Positions 34,994 through 45,100 of a DNA stretch of 64,000 bases are shown in pieces. Location: positions 124,001-188,000 of the forward strand of contig UCKS01000023.1 in assembly GCA_900473045.1 (NCBI GenBank), written 5' to 3'. The notes below the pieces were generated by a model that did no database searches, was not told the origin of the DNA, and saw only the letters and a list, made by a program, of their open reading frames with translations. The position numbers and the translations under genes are program-made. Every line of letters starts with the position of its first letter. Position 1 is the first letter of the stretch. The DNA comes from Hyphomicrobiales bacterium (lineage in GTDB: Bacteria; Pseudomonadota; Alphaproteobacteria; Rhizobiales; Rhizobiaceae).

Positions 34994-35296
34994 ATGAACC
35001 TGACACCCCGTGAAAAAGACAAACTGCTGATTTCAATGGCGGCGATGGTCGCCCGCCGGCGGCTGGAGCGCGGCGTCAAGCTCAATCATCCCGAAGCGAT
35101 CGCGCTGATTACCGATTTTGTCGTCGAAGGAGCCCGCGACGGACGCTCGGTGCCGGACCTGATGGAGGCCGGCGCTCATGTCATTACCCGTGCACAGGTG
35201 ATGGAGGGAATACCCGAGATGATTCACGACATCCAGATCGAGGCGACCTTTCCCGACGGCACCAAGCTGGTCACCGTCCACGAGCCTATTCGCTGA
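34994..35296 (+). CDS. ureA: urease gamma subunit
   Basis: A 100-residue structural subunit of the nickel urease, which hydrolyses urea to ammonia and carbamate in the cytoplasm. Sequence is classical: [23 protein letters not shown]..., [29 protein letters not shown] [24 protein letters not shown]. Length is the usual 100. In this organism gamma, beta and alpha are separate genes, with two non-structural genes inserted between them: a DUF1272 gene 10 bases downstream and another between ureB and ureC. Confidence 0.98.
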   Translation: MNLTPREKDKLLISMAAMVARRRLERGVKLNHPEAIALITDFVVEGARDGRSVPDLMEAGAHVITRAQVMEGIPEMIHDIQIEATFPDGTKLVTVHEPIR

Positions 35297-35306
35297 GGAG
35301 CGCGCC

Positions 35307-35561
35307 ATGCTGCAACTGAGACCCAACTGCGAATGCTGCAACAAGGACCTGCCGCCTGGCAGCCGCGAAGCGATGATCTGCAGCTTCGAATGCACGTTCT
35401 GCACGCAATGCGTTTCCGAGGTTCTCGACGGTCAATGCCCGAACTGCGGCGGTGAACTCGTCCGCCGCCCGGTGCGCCCCGCTGCCAAGCTCGGCAAGTT
35501 TCCGGCATCCACTGATCGGGTTTTGAAGGCCGATGGCTGTGCGCCGATCAAGGCTGCGTAG
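35307..35561 (+). CDS. DUF1272 cysteine-rich small protein in the urease operon
   Basis: An 84-residue protein with nine cysteines in the first 47 residues (C8, C10, C11, C25, C29, C32, C35, C44, C47), of the DUF1272 family ([29 protein letters not shown] then [14 protein letters not shown]). The pattern predicts one or two metal-binding knuckles, most likely zinc. The C-terminal ~30 residues are basic and unstructured. It sits 10 bases after ureA and 17 before ureB, so it is co-expressed with urease. DUF1272 genes also occur elsewhere in genomes, so a urease-specific role is not established; a metal-handling role in urease assembly is an attractive inference only. Confidence 0.85.
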   Translation: MLQLRPNCECCNKDLPPGSREAMICSFECTFCTQCVSEVLDGQCPNCGGELVRRPVRPAAKLGKFPASTDRVLKADGCAPIKAA

Positions 35562-35578
35562 ATAGGAGAGACGATACG

Positions 35579-35884
35579 ATGATCCCCGGTGAAATCATTG
35601 CGGCAAGCGGCGATATCGAGCTGAATGTTGGGCTGGAAACGGTGTCGCTGGAGGTCTCCAACAGCGGCGACCGGCCGGTGCAGGTGGGCAGCCACTATCA
35701 TTTTGCCGAGACCAATGCCGCCCTGTTGTTCGACCGCGCAGTGGCACATGGAATGCGCCTCGATATTCCGGCGGGAACGGCTGTCCGTTTCGAACCCGGC
35801 CAGACCCGCAGCGTCACGCTCATTCCCTTTGCAGGAAAGCGGGAGGTCTATGGTTTCCGCCAGAAGGTCATGGGGAAGTTATGA
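35579..35884 (+). CDS. ureB: urease beta subunit
   Basis: A 101-residue structural subunit of urease with the typical start [46 protein letters not shown] and the conserved [34 protein letters not shown]. Length and sequence match separate-gene beta subunits. GGAGAG precedes the ATG. It ends 52 bases before the GTG start of the next accessory gene. Confidence 0.98.
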   Translation: MIPGEIIAASGDIELNVGLETVSLEVSNSGDRPVQVGSHYHFAETNAALLFDRAVAHGMRLDIPAGTAVRFEPGQTRSVTLIPFAGKREVYGFRQKVMGKL

Positions 35885-35936
35885 GCCGGCGGCTTCTCGC
35901 GGGGCGGACGTCCTCCGGTTTGAAACCGAGGTGCCC

Positions 35937-36587
35937 GTGACGGCAGGCCGGACCATCATGATCGTTGGCAATGGCCCGGTACTGGACGGTGCTGCTGCGG
36001 TTATCGACGCTGCCGATCTGGTCATCCGCTTCAACGATTGCCGTTCGTGCGGTGCGGGGGGGAGGAAGACGGATATCGTTGCGGTCTGCAATACCGGGCG
36101 CCCGGCGCTGGCGATGCTGGGTGGCGGTGCGTGGAAGGCGAATGCGGCGGTGCGGCAAGCAAGCCGGATCTGGTGTGTTCGCGATGCCGGGAAATTTGAG
36201 ACGTTGCGGCCGCACCTGGCCATCACGCATCCGGATCTCGACGATCTTTGCGACGACTATACCGATGGTTTTCGCGCCTTTGCCAAGGCGACCGGCCGCA
36301 CCTTCCACACGGTTCCGGCCTCCACGCATGAGCGTGTCGATGCCGGGCTGAAACAGTTCGATGTGGGTGCCTATGTCGTGCCGAGCAGCGGCCTGATTGC
36401 GATTGCTGAAGTGCTGGAACATTGGCAGCGGCCGGGCGATTGTGTGGTGCTTGCTGGGTTTGGCCATGCCGGCTGGGAATGGCACCCGTTCGCGGCTGAG
36501 CGCCGCTATGTCGATGACCTGATTTCCATGGGGCGGCTCTTTCGCCTCGACCAGACGACTTTATCCGCCTTTGCTCAGGGAGCCTGA
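35937..36587 (+). CDS. urease-operon accessory protein with sialyltransferase (GT29)-like motif
   Basis: A 216-residue protein between ureB and ureC. The N-terminal stretch ([33 protein letters not shown]) resembles the L-sialylmotif of GT29-type glycosyltransferases, and a later part ([18 protein letters not shown], then [22 protein letters not shown]) resembles the S/VS region with its conserved His and Glu. Rhizobial genomes annotate homologues as 'urease operon accessory protein'. I chose the GTG at 35937 because CCGAGG lies 5 bases upstream; the open frame extends further left only as a shadow of ureB. Start alternatives are GTG 35931 and ATG 35958. Enzymatic activity is not established; the fold assignment is by motif similarity. 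ureC begins 5 bases after the stop. Confidence 0.75.
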   Translation: MTAGRTIMIVGNGPVLDGAAAVIDAADLVIRFNDCRSCGAGGRKTDIVAVCNTGRPALAMLGGGAWKANAAVRQASRIWCVRDAGKFETLRPHLAITHPDLDDLCDDYTDGFRAFAKATGRTFHTVPASTHERVDAGLKQFDVGAYVVPSSGLIAIAEVLEHWQRPGDCVVLAGFGHAGWEWHPFAAERRYVDDLISMGRLFRLDQTTLSAFAQGA

Positions 36588-36592
36588 TCACC

Positions 36593-38302
36593 ATGTCCTA
36601 TAAAATGTCGCGCGCGGCCTATGCCAGCATGTTCGGCCCCACCACCGGCGACAAGGTTCGGCTGGCCGACACCGAGCTGTTCATCGAGGTGGAGAAGGAT
36701 TTCACCACCTATGGCGACGAGGTGAAATTCGGCGGCGGCAAGGTCATTCGCGATGGCATGGGGCAAAGTCAGGCGACGCGGGCGCAAGGGGCGGTCGATA
36801 CCGTCATCACCAACGCGCTGATCGTTGATCACACAGGCATCGTCAAGGCCGATATCGGTCTGAAAAACGGCCGGATCGCTGCGATCGGCAAGGCCGGCAA
36901 TCCGGATACGCAGCCGGGCGTGACCATCATCGTCGGCCCTTCGACTGAGGTGATCGCCGGCGAGGGCAAGATCGTCACGGCTGGCGGCATGGATGCGCAT
37001 ATCCATTTCATCTGCCCACAGCAGATCGAAGAGGCGCTGATGTCGGGGATCACCACCATGCTCGGCGGCGGCTCCGGCCCCGCGCATGGCACGCTGGCGA
37101 CCACCTGCACTGGCGCCTGGCATATTGAGCGGATGATCGAGAGTTTCGACGGTTTTCCGATGAACCTGGCGCTGGCCGGCAAAGGCAATGCCTCGCTGCC
37201 TGCACCGCTGGAAGAAATGATTCTTGCCGGGGCCTCTAGCCTGAAGCTGCACGAGGACTGGGGCACGACGCCGGCCGCCATCGACAATTGCCTGTCGGTC
37301 GCCGATGCCTTTGACGTGCAGGTGATGATCCATACCGACACCCTGAACGAAAGCGGTTTTGTCGAGGATACGATCGACGCCATCAAGGGACGTACGATCC
37401 ATGCCTTTCATACCGAAGGAGCTGGCGGCGGCCATGCGCCTGACATCATCAAGATCTGCGGCCAGTCGAACGTCATCCCGTCTTCGACCAACCCGACCCG
37501 GCCCTACACGATCAACACGCTGGCCGAGCATCTCGACATGCTGATGGTGTGCCATCACCTGTCGCCGTCCATCCCCGAAGACATCGCCTTTGCCGAAAGC
37601 CGCATCCGCAAGGAAACCATCGCGGCCGAAGACATCCTGCACGATATCGGTGCCTTTTCGATCATTTCCTCCGACAGCCAGGCGATGGGCCGCGTCGGGG
37701 AGGTGGCGATCCGCACCTGGCAGACCGCCGACAAGATGAAGCGGCAACGGGGCCGTCTGGCGCAGGAAACCGGCGACAACGACAATTTCCGTGTCCGGCG
37801 CTACATTGCCAAATACACGATCAACCCCGCGATCGCGCAGGGGCTTTCCCACGAAATCGGCTCGATCGAACCCGGCAAGCGCGCCGATCTGGTGATCTGG
37901 AACCCCGCCTTCTTTGGCGTGAAACCCGATATGGTCATTCTCGGCGGCATGATCGCGGCCGCCCCGATGGGCGATCCCAATGCCTCGATCCCGACGCCGC
38001 AGCCGGTGCATTACCGGCAGATGTTCGGTGCGTTCGGCAAGGCACGGACGAATTCCTCAGTCACCTTCGTGTCGCAGGCGTCGCTCGATGGCGGCTTGCA
38101 GGCGCGCCTCGGCGTCGCCAAGCAACTGATCGCGGTGAAAAACACCCGCGGCGGCATCAGCAAGGCCTCGATGATCCACAACAGCCTGACGCCGCATATC
38201 GAAGTCGATCCGGAAACCTACGAGGTCCGCGCCGATGGTGAGCTGCTGACCTGCGAACCTGCAACCGTCTTGCCGATGGCGCAGCGCTATTTCATGTTCT
38301 AG
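36593..38302 (+). CDS. ureC: urease alpha (catalytic) subunit
   Basis: A 569-residue catalytic subunit with the di-nickel centre. Metal ligands are visible: H136 and H138 (DAHIHFICP), the carbamylated lysine K218 ([10 protein letters not shown]), H247 (VMIHTDT) and H273 ([16 protein letters not shown]). The mobile flap carries C320-H321-H322 ([13 protein letters not shown]). A conserved Asp ligand lies in [11 protein letters not shown]-terminus [29 protein letters not shown] is classical. No key residue is missing, so the enzyme should be active once matured by UreDEFG. It follows the accessory gene after 5 bases and precedes the DUF2459 gene by 28. Confidence 0.98.
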   Translation: MSYKMSRAAYASMFGPTTGDKVRLADTELFIEVEKDFTTYGDEVKFGGGKVIRDGMGQSQATRAQGAVDTVITNALIVDHTGIVKADIGLKNGRIAAIGKAGNPDTQPGVTIIVGPSTEVIAGEGKIVTAGGMDAHIHFICPQQIEEALMSGITTMLGGGSGPAHGTLATTCTGAWHIERMIESFDGFPMNLALAGKGNASLPAPLEEMILAGASSLKLHEDWGTTPAAIDNCLSVADAFDVQVMIHTDTLNESGFVEDTIDAIKGRTIHAFHTEGAGGGHAPDIIKICGQSNVIPSSTNPTRPYTINTLAEHLDMLMVCHHLSPSIPEDIAFAESRIRKETIAAEDILHDIGAFSIISSDSQAMGRVGEVAIRTWQTADKMKRQRGRLAQETGDNDNFRVRRYIAKYTINPAIAQGLSHEIGSIEPGKRADLVIWNPAFFGVKPDMVILGGMIAAAPMGDPNASIPTPQPVHYRQMFGAFGKARTNSSVTFVSQASLDGGLQARLGVAKQLIAVKNTRGGISKASMIHNSLTPHIEVDPETYEVRADGELLTCEPATVLPMAQRYFMF

Positions 38303-38330
38303 CGCGGTTGTTGATCGAGAAAGAATTCTG

Positions 38331-39011
38331 ATGTCCTGGAGACGGCCCTTGCGCTGGCTGGTTGCCGCCGTTTTCACGGCGGCTTTTGCCGTGGTTGCCG
38401 GGGCGTTCGTGCCTCGGCCTTTATGGCCAGGGGCGAAGCCCGATACGGTGATGGGGGAGAGGCATCGAATCCTCGTGCTGGCCAATCCCATCCACACCGA
38501 TATCGCCATTCCCATCGATGCAGAAACGCTGACACGCTTTCCGTTTCTCGGCGAAAGCGGCATGCCGGTTGCACATCCGGATGCGCGCTGGCTGGTTTTC
38601 GGCTGGGGCGGGCGGGCGTTCTATATCGAAACCCCGGCGTGGTCGGAGCTGAAACCGATGCCATTATTCAAGGCGCTGACGCTTGATCGTTCGGTCATCC
38701 ATGCCGATGTGGGCGGCGATATTGTCGAGCCTGCGGATCACGTTGCGGGCTTTGAGATCGGGCCGGAGGAATACGAACGGCTGCTGTCCTTCATTGAGGC
38801 AAGCTTTAGCCGCACCGATGCGCAGGTCCAGCTGATCCCGGATGCGGCCTATGGACAGAACGATCGTTTTTTTGAAGCCAATGGCTGGTTCAGCGCAGTC
38901 ATGGGCTGCAATACCTGGACGGCCAAGGCGCTTCGCGAGGCAGGGTTGCGGACGGGGTGGTGGAACCCGTTGCCGGTCTCCCTGTCAGCATCGCTCGCGC
39001 TCTATAATTGA
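38331..39011 (+). CDS. TIGR02117 / DUF2459 family urease-region protein
   Basis: A 226-residue protein with one N-terminal transmembrane or signal segment (residues 8-28, LRWLVAAVFTAAFAVVAGAFV), then a periplasmic domain with the family motifs HRILVLANPIHTDIAIPID, WLVFGWGGRAFYIETPAWSEL and YGQNDRFFEANGWFSAVMGCNTWTAKALREAGLRTGWWNPLP. It is the conserved 'urease region' protein family TIGR02117 (DUF2459). The NCNTW-like motif with a Cys (GCNTWT) plus the conserved His near residue 55 suggests a papain/NlpC-like fold and possible amidase-type catalysis, but this is speculative. GTTGATCGAGAAAG precedes the ATG. It is 28 bases after ureC, so it is in the same operon. Confidence 0.85.
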   Translation: MSWRRPLRWLVAAVFTAAFAVVAGAFVPRPLWPGAKPDTVMGERHRILVLANPIHTDIAIPIDAETLTRFPFLGESGMPVAHPDARWLVFGWGGRAFYIETPAWSELKPMPLFKALTLDRSVIHADVGGDIVEPADHVAGFEIGPEEYERLLSFIEASFSRTDAQVQLIPDAAYGQNDRFFEANGWFSAVMGCNTWTAKALREAGLRTGWWNPLPVSLSASLALYN

Positions 39012-39196
39012 AATGATTGACTTTTTGTCGCAGGTGCAGGCATGCGCAAAGCGCAGGTCAGCCATGCACGGAGCCTTTTTCGCCGACTTTATGCTGCATG
39101 GCAGCACGGAATGTTGTAAAAAGAACCTCACCTCCTGTGCCGGGCTCCTCCCAAGACCTGCCGCGCAGGGCGTTGGTTTTTCAAGGAGTTTTCATC

Positions 39197-39739
39197 ATGA
39201 TCATTGGCAGAAAAGTGCCGTCCGTTACCTTCCGTACGCGCGTTCGCGACGAAGCTGTTGGCGGTGCCAATCCATTCCGTTGGCAGGACGTTTCGTCCGC
39301 TGACTATTTCGGCGGCAAGCGCGTCATCCTGTTTTCATTGCCGGGCGCCTTCACGCCGACCTGCTCGACGTTCCAGCTTCCCGACTTCGAAAAGCTGACA
39401 GCTGATTTCCGTGCCGAGGGCATCGACGAGATCTACTGCATCTCCGTCAACGATGCCTTCGTCATGAATGCCTGGGGCAAGTCGCAGAACCTCGAAAACG
39501 TCAAGCTGATCCCGGATGGCTCCGGCGAGTTCACCCGCAAGATGGGCATGCTGGTTTCCAAGGACAATCTCGGCTTCGGCATGCGCTCCTGGCGTTATGC
39601 TGCCGTCATCAATGACGGCGTCGTCGAGCAGTGGTTCGAGGAAGAAGGCTATTGCGACAATGCCGACAGCGACCCGTACGGCGTCTCGTCGCCGCAGAAC
39701 ATTCTCGGCGCGCTGCAATCGGAAAAGATCGCTGCCTGA
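39197..39739 (+). CDS. peroxiredoxin (Prx5 / AhpC-TSA family)
   Basis: A 180-residue thiol peroxidase that reduces H2O2 and organic peroxides. The peroxidatic cysteine is C56 in PGAFTPTCSTFQLPDFE, the hallmark of the Prx5-type subfamily; C81 and the Cys in EEGYCDNADSDPYG are additional thiols. The start at 39197 (MIIGRKVPSVTF) follows AAGGAG by 9 bases; an open frame from 39017 lacks such support. The gene lies 185 bases after the DUF2459 gene, probably with its own promoter, and ends in a strong terminator. Co-location with urease genes may only reflect synteny. Codon use is strongly biased, indicating high expression. Confidence 0.93.
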   Translation: MIIGRKVPSVTFRTRVRDEAVGGANPFRWQDVSSADYFGGKRVILFSLPGAFTPTCSTFQLPDFEKLTADFRAEGIDEIYCISVNDAFVMNAWGKSQNLENVKLIPDGSGEFTRKMGMLVSKDNLGFGMRSWRYAAVINDGVVEQWFEEEGYCDNADSDPYGVSSPQNILGALQSEKIAA

Positions 39740-39763
39740 TTTCAGGCCCGTGTGATTTTCATG

Positions 39764-39806
39764 AAATCCGGCGCCGGGCCTGTTTGGTCTGGCGCCGGAT
39801 TTTTTT
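39764..39806 (+). terminator. strong intrinsic terminator after the peroxiredoxin gene
   Basis: AAATCCGGCGCC (39764-39775) pairs perfectly with GGCGCCGGATTT (39791-39802) over a 15-base loop, followed by T residues to 39806. It lies between the structural urease genes and ureEFG, so it splits the urease locus into separate transcripts. Confidence 0.9.
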
Positions 39807-39845
39807 GTTGTTACAGTGGCATGAATGAATTTGAAGGCTTGCTGA

Positions 39846-40328
39846 ATGCCCTATCGCTCGACTGAAATCCTGTCGCCCGGCCCGGCTGGCATCACACCGC
39901 TTCACACCATTGCGCTCGCCCACGACCAGCGGCATCTGCGCCGCAAATTGCTGCATCTCGACAATGACGATGTGGTGATGCTCGATCTCAAGGAAGCCGT
40001 CCTGCTGGCCGATGGCGACCTCCTGGTGCTCGATACCGGCGACCATGTGCGCATCGCGGCCGTCGCTGAACCGCTCTACGATATCCGTCCGCGCGATCCG
40101 CTCCACCTGATCGAACTCGCCTGGCATCTCGGCAACCGGCATCTGGCCGCCGAAATCCGGCTCGACCGGATTTTGATCCTGCGCGATCCGGTGATCAAGG
40201 CGATGCTGGAAGGCTTGGGGGCGACGGTGGGGGAGGTCACGGAACCCTTTCAGCCGATGCGTGGTGCCTATCATGGTTCGGGTGGGCATTCGCATGGACA
40301 TGGCGGCCACCATCACGCCCATGACTGA
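39846..40328 (+). CDS. ureE: urease accessory protein UreE (nickel metallochaperone)
   Basis: A 160-residue nickel chaperone that delivers Ni2+ to the UreDFG-urease complex. The N-terminal domain is peptide-binding; the C-terminal half holds the metal domain with the conserved HLGNRHL motif ([13 protein letters not shown]), and the protein ends in a histidine-rich tail of eight His in the last 14 residues ([14 protein letters not shown]), which binds several nickel ions. [23 protein letters not shown] is a family region. The gene lies 39 bases after the terminator, so it needs its own promoter in the 106-base gap or read-through. Its last codons overlap the ureF start. Confidence 0.96.
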   Translation: MPYRSTEILSPGPAGITPLHTIALAHDQRHLRRKLLHLDNDDVVMLDLKEAVLLADGDLLVLDTGDHVRIAAVAEPLYDIRPRDPLHLIELAWHLGNRHLAAEIRLDRILILRDPVIKAMLEGLGATVGEVTEPFQPMRGAYHGSGGHSHGHGGHHHAHD

Positions 40329-40992
40329 CCGGGCCGGCATCCAGGCATTGCTTCGGCTGGTGACATGGATGTCGCCAGCTTTTCCGGTGGGCGCGTTTTC
40401 CTATTCCAATGGGCTTGAGCAGGCCGTTCATGATGGTCTGGTCACCGACGCGCCGGGGCTTGCCCGGTGGCTGCAGGCGCTGATCGAGCATGGGTCGAGC
40501 TGGAACGACGCCGTGCTTTTGGCCGAGTGTTATTCTGCCTGTGGCGACGCGCCCAGACTTGCAGCGGCGCGGCAACTGGCGGAAGCGCTGGCAGGATCGC
40601 GCGAGCGTCATATGGAAACGATGCTGCAGGGTGAGGCGTTCCTGACGGCGGCTGCCCATTGGCCACATCCGGTTCTGGAAACGCTCACGGGTGTTGTTGC
40701 TTATCCCGTGGCAATCGGCGCGGTTGCTGGCGCGCATCGCACCGGGCTGGAGCCGGCGCTGGCAGCCTATCTGCATGCCACAGCCTCCAGCTTCGTCTCC
40801 GTCGCGATCCGTTGCGGTGTCATGGGTCAGACGCAGGGCGTCGGCGTTCTGGTCGCCCTTGAGCCGATCATTGCCGAGACGGCAGTCAAGGCTTCGCAGA
40901 GCACGCTGGACGACCTAGGCTCGGCAACCATCACGGCCGATATTTCGGCGCTGCGCCATGAGACTTTGCATTCGAGATTGTTTCGATCATGA
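40321..40992 (+). CDS. ureF: urease accessory protein UreF
   Basis: A 223-residue all-helical maturation protein that bridges UreD-urease and UreG and gates its GTPase. Family regions: [44 protein letters not shown], and [24 protein letters not shown]. The ATG at 40321 overlaps the ureE end by 8 bases and gives [13 protein letters not shown], the usual UreF start; the open frame begins at 40261 within ureE. Its stop overlaps the following membrane-protein gene (ATGA 40989-40992). Confidence 0.96.
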   Translation: MTDRAGIQALLRLVTWMSPAFPVGAFSYSNGLEQAVHDGLVTDAPGLARWLQALIEHGSSWNDAVLLAECYSACGDAPRLAAARQLAEALAGSRERHMETMLQGEAFLTAAAHWPHPVLETLTGVVAYPVAIGAVAGAHRTGLEPALAAYLHATASSFVSVAIRCGVMGQTQGVGVLVALEPIIAETAVKASQSTLDDLGSATITADISALRHETLHSRLFRS

Positions 40993-41456
40993 CGCCTGTT
41001 GCTGGATATTTTGCTGTCGTCGTCACCTTCGCGCTCGCGGTAGCCCTCTTTCCAGCACTCGTTGTCGGGCTCCGTCCCCTTGGATTTTCCCCTTTGCGCG
41101 TTGAAAGTGAAATCCTGCGCTTTATTACGGGCGTCAACATTTGGAATGATGATCGGAGTGACGGGTTTTCTCTGAAAACTTCGGTTTTGCCGCTGGTCGC
41201 CGGCATGCTTCTTTTCGGATTTTGGACGGCATGCAAGCTGACTGGACTGGTTGAAGTGCCGACGAAGCCCGCCATCACTGGGGCCTTTTTCGCAGCCTTG
41301 TTTTTGCTCAGGGCCATACTTGGTCTGATGGAAGGGTTCTCGCAATTTTATGTGCCGGAGAAGCCCAGCAATTTTCTTGATCGCAACATCATGTCTCCGA
41401 TATTTCTCCTTCTTGGTCTTTGTTTCATTATCATTACGATTGGAAGCGCCTCATGA
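40989..41456 (+). CDS. unidentified small membrane protein inserted between ureF and ureG
   Basis: A 155-residue protein with about four hydrophobic helices ([79 protein letters not shown]) and a soluble loop after helix 1. I do not recognise the family; DUF3995-like small membrane proteins are a loose possibility. Both ends overlap neighbours by ATGA (ureF stop, ureG start), so it is fully integrated into the operon. Its GC is much lower than its neighbours: 26 of 60 bases at 41101-41160 are G/C, against 42 of 60 at 41461-41520 in ureG. This suggests recent acquisition. Urea or nickel permeation could be imagined, but no such motif (HX4D, NixA or UreI type) is present. Confidence 0.75.
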   Translation: MTPVAGYFAVVVTFALAVALFPALVVGLRPLGFSPLRVESEILRFITGVNIWNDDRSDGFSLKTSVLPLVAGMLLFGFWTACKLTGLVEVPTKPAITGAFFAALFLLRAILGLMEGFSQFYVPEKPSNFLDRNIMSPIFLLLGLCFIIITIGSAS

Positions 41457-42064
41457 AATCTGCCAATGGTCCCCTTCGCGTCGGCATCGGCGGTCCGGTC
41501 GGTTCCGGCAAGACGGCGCTGACCGACAAGCTCTGCAAGGCGATGCGCGACCACTATTCTGTCGCCGTCGTCACCAACGATATCTACACCAAGGAAGATG
41601 CCGAGGCGCTGGTACGAATGCAGGCGCTGCCATCGGACCGCATCGTCGGCGTTGAAACCGGCGGCTGCCCGCACACGGCAATCCGCGAAGATGCGACGAT
41701 CAACCTGCAGGCCATTGCCGAGCTCAATCGCCGCATTCCCGATCTCGACGTCATCTTCATCGAATCCGGCGGCGACAATCTCGCCGCAACCTTTTCGCCC
41801 GATCTCGCCGATATCACCATCTATGTGATCTCCGTCTGCCAGGGCGAGGAAATCCCGCGCAAGGGTGGGCCGGCGATCACCCGTTCGGATCTGTTGGTGA
41901 TCAACAAGAAGGACCTAGCGCCCTATGTCGGCGCCGATCTCGATGTCATGGAACGTGATGCCAGCCGCATGCGCGCCGATCGCCCGTTCGTCTTCTCCGA
42001 CATGAAACGCGGCGAGGGCGTCGAGACGATCGTCGATTTCCTGAGGGTCGAAGGCGGGCTGTAA
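41453..42064 (+). CDS. ureG: urease accessory protein UreG (SIMIBI GTPase)
   Basis: A 203-residue GTPase that energizes nickel insertion. The P-loop is [15 protein letters not shown] (residues 13-27), the metal-binding CPH motif is in [15 protein letters not shown], switch regions include [28 protein letters not shown], and the base-recognition motif is [11 protein letters not shown]. All residues needed for nickel and GTP binding are present. The start ATG at 41453 overlaps the stop of the membrane-protein gene; an open frame from 41420 lies within that gene. A strong bidirectional terminator follows. Confidence 0.97.
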   Translation: MKSANGPLRVGIGGPVGSGKTALTDKLCKAMRDHYSVAVVTNDIYTKEDAEALVRMQALPSDRIVGVETGGCPHTAIREDATINLQAIAELNRRIPDLDVIFIESGGDNLAATFSPDLADITIYVISVCQGEEIPRKGGPAITRSDLLVINKKDLAPYVGADLDVMERDASRMRADRPFVFSDMKRGEGVETIVDFLRVEGGL

Positions 42065-42082
42065 AAGGCAATCCCCACGACG

Positions 42083-42121
42083 AAAAAGCCCGGCCGCATC
42101 CTTGACGGGGCCGGGCTTTTT
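42083..42121. terminator. bidirectional terminator between ureG and the RND pump gene
   Basis: AAAAAGCCCGGCC (42083-42095) pairs with GGCCGGGCTTTTT (42109-42121) across a 13-base loop. The A-run on one arm and the T-run on the other let it serve the convergent transcripts from ureG (+) and from the RND pump gene (-). Confidence 0.9.
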
Positions 42122-42138
42122 CATGTGGATGCGAAGAC

Positions 42139-45100
42139 CTATTCGGCTGCGAGCGCCGGATGGTTGATGACGTTGCCGCTGCGCTTGGGGCCTTCCAGCT
42201 TGTTCAAGCGCTCCTGCAACTCATTGATCGTCTTGCTCTGATCGGTGACGATCTCGGTGAGTGCCGCGTTCTCCAGCACTTCCGTTTCCTCATCCTTTTT
42301 GCCGACGAAGCGGCCGAAGAGCCTGCCGAGCAGGCGCGAGAGGTCGTCCATGATCAGGAAGAAGGCCGGCACGACGACAAGCGAAATCACCGTCGAGACG
42401 ATAATGCCGCCGATCACCGCAATCGCCATCGGCGCACGGAAGGAGCCGCCTTCGCCAACGCCCAGCGCCGAGGGCAACATGCCCGCCGACATGGCGATCG
42501 ATGTCATGATGATCGGCCGTGCACGCTTGCGTCCGGCCTCGATCATGGCTTCCGTCCGCTCCATGCCGCGATGCATCATCTCGATGGCGAAATCCACCAG
42601 CAGAATGGCGTTTTTCGTGACGATACCCATCAGCATCAGGATACCGATCAGCACTGGCATCGACATGGCGTTCTGTGTCACAATCAAGCCGATCGCCACG
42701 CCGCCGATAGCGAGCGGCAGCGAGAACAGGATCGTGAACGGCTGGATGACATTCTTGAACAGAAGGATCAGCACCACCAGCACCAGCATCAGGCCGAGCA
42801 GCATGGCATTGCCGAAGCCCGCTTCCATTTCCGCCTGAACTTCGGCGTCACCACTTTCGAGGAACTCGACACCGGCAGGCAGCTTGGTTTCCTTGGCGAT
42901 CTCCTTGAAGCGGTCCGAGGCCGTGTTCAGGGCTACACCGATCGGCAGGTCCGCGCCCATGGTGACGACGCGGTTGCGGTCGTAACGCTTGATCGAGCTT
43001 GGGCCTTCCGAATAGTTGATATCGGCAACGGTCGAGATCGGCACCAGCGCACCGGCCGCCGTCTGAACCTTCAGATTGCGGATGGCGGCGAGATCGGTGC
43101 GGAAATTCGTATCCACCTGGACGCGGATCGGAATCTGCCGGTCATCGAGCGAAATCTTCGTCAGCGCCGCATCGATATCGCCGATCGTGGCGACGCGAAC
43201 GACGTCGGCGATCTGCGAGGTCATGATGCCGAGACGCGACATCTGGTCGGCGCGCGGACGGATCTGCAGCTCAGGCCGCGGCAAGGCACCGTCCGGGCTG
43301 ACATTGGCGAGCAGCGGCTCGTTGCGCAGGTTGGCTTCCAGCATGGCAACGGCCGTGTTCAGGGCGGCGTCGCTCTTCGAGAGAAGATTGAACGAAAGGT
43401 CGCGTTCGCCACGGTCGTTGAGCTTCAGGATGCGCACGTCCGGAATGGAGCGAACGGCGGCATAAACCTGCTTTTCGATTTCGGCCTGCGGGATGATGCG
43501 GCCGGCCGGCGGCAATTTCGGCAGATACTGTCCGATCACCGGTAGGCGGCCGAAAACGTCGTTGACCACCTTGTTGAGCAGGGAATGATCAAGCTTTTTC
43601 AGCATGACGGTGATCGTCGCGCGGCGCAGTTCGAGGTCGCCCTTCGGCGAGGCGCCGCCGAGAACGAAGATGCCTGCCACGCCGTTGAGATCCTTGATGC
43701 GGGCGTAGATTTCTTCCGTCGTTTTGTCGGTGTCTTCCAGCCGTGCATCCGGCGGCAGTTCGACGGACAGAACGATGCGCGACGCGTCCTCGGTCGGCAG
43801 GAAGCTGCCGGGAACGGTCATCAAAAGCATGACCGATCCGATAACGAAACCGATGGCGGCAAGCATCGTTGCATAACGCATGTACCAGCGCCGGGTGGTC
43901 GTGCTGACCAGCCAGGTATAACCGCGCATGATTGCGCCATCGCTATCATCGTGATGACCGTCACCGTCGCTGGATTTCATCAGATAGGCGGCCATCAACG
44001 GTGTGATCAACCGCGCGACCATCAGCGAGAAGAACACCGAGACCGCGACCGTCAGGCCGAACTGGATGAAGTATTGTCCGGGAATGCCGGGCATGAAGGA
44101 TACCGGCACGAACACCGCGATGATCGTGAACGTCGTCGCGATCACGGCAAGGCCGATTTCGTCGGCGGCTTCGATCGCGGCCTTGTAGGGCGATTTGCCC
44201 ATCTTGATGTGCCGGGCGATATTCTCGATCTCGACGATGGCGTCATCGACGAGAATACCGGTCGCCAGCGTCAACGCGAGGAAGCTCACCAGGTTCAGTG
44301 AGAAACCCAGCATGTCCATGACCCAGAAGGTCGGAATGGCCGACAGCGGCAGTGCCATGGCTGAGATCAGCGTCGCGCGCCAATTGCGCAGGAACAGCAT
44401 GACCACGGCAACGGCGAGCAGGGCGCCTTCGAGCAGCGTATGGATCGCCGCTTCGTAGTTGCCATAGGTGTAGTAGACGGAATCATCGACCAGTTCGATC
44501 GACACGTCCGGATTTTTCGCCCGCAGTTCCGTCAGCGTCTTTCCGACGGTTTCGGCGACCGAGACTTCGCTGGCTCCCTTGGCGCGGAAGACGGCGAAGG
44601 TCACGACCGGCGTGCTGTTGAAGCGTGAGAACGACTTCGGCTCTTCGTATGTATCGGTCACCTTGCCAAGTTCGGAAAGGCGGACGAACCTGCCGTTCGG
44701 CATGGCGATCATCGTGTTCGCCAGACCTTCGACCGAGCGCGCGTCACCGAGTGTGCGGATCGCCTGCTCGCTGCCGCCGACCTGACCACGGCCGGAGCCG
44801 AGGTCGGTGTTCATCTTGCGCAACTGGTTGTTCACGTCCGAGGCGGTGATGCCGTAGGAGTTCAGGCGGGCATCGTTCAGTTCGACGCGAACTTCGCGGT
44901 CCGCCCCGCCGTAACGGTCGATCCGGCCGATGCCGGACTTGCCCTGAAGCGCGCGTTTGACCGTGTCGTCGACGAACCAGGAGATTTCCTCAAGCGTCAT
45001 GCCTGGAGAGGAGACGGCGAAGGTCTGGATCGCCTGACCTTCGACATCGACCTTGGAGACGATCGGCTCTTCCACCGAGGCCGGCAGGTCGCCGCGGATG

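Noticed and set aside
35881..35940. ATGA overlap at the ureB stop as the start of the GT29-like gene
   Set aside because: That ATG opens a frame that stops after 19 codons; the accessory gene lies in another frame with a GTG start at 35937.
36575..38011. A 478-codon minus-strand open frame opposite ureC
   Set aside because: Antisense shadow of the highly conserved ureC.
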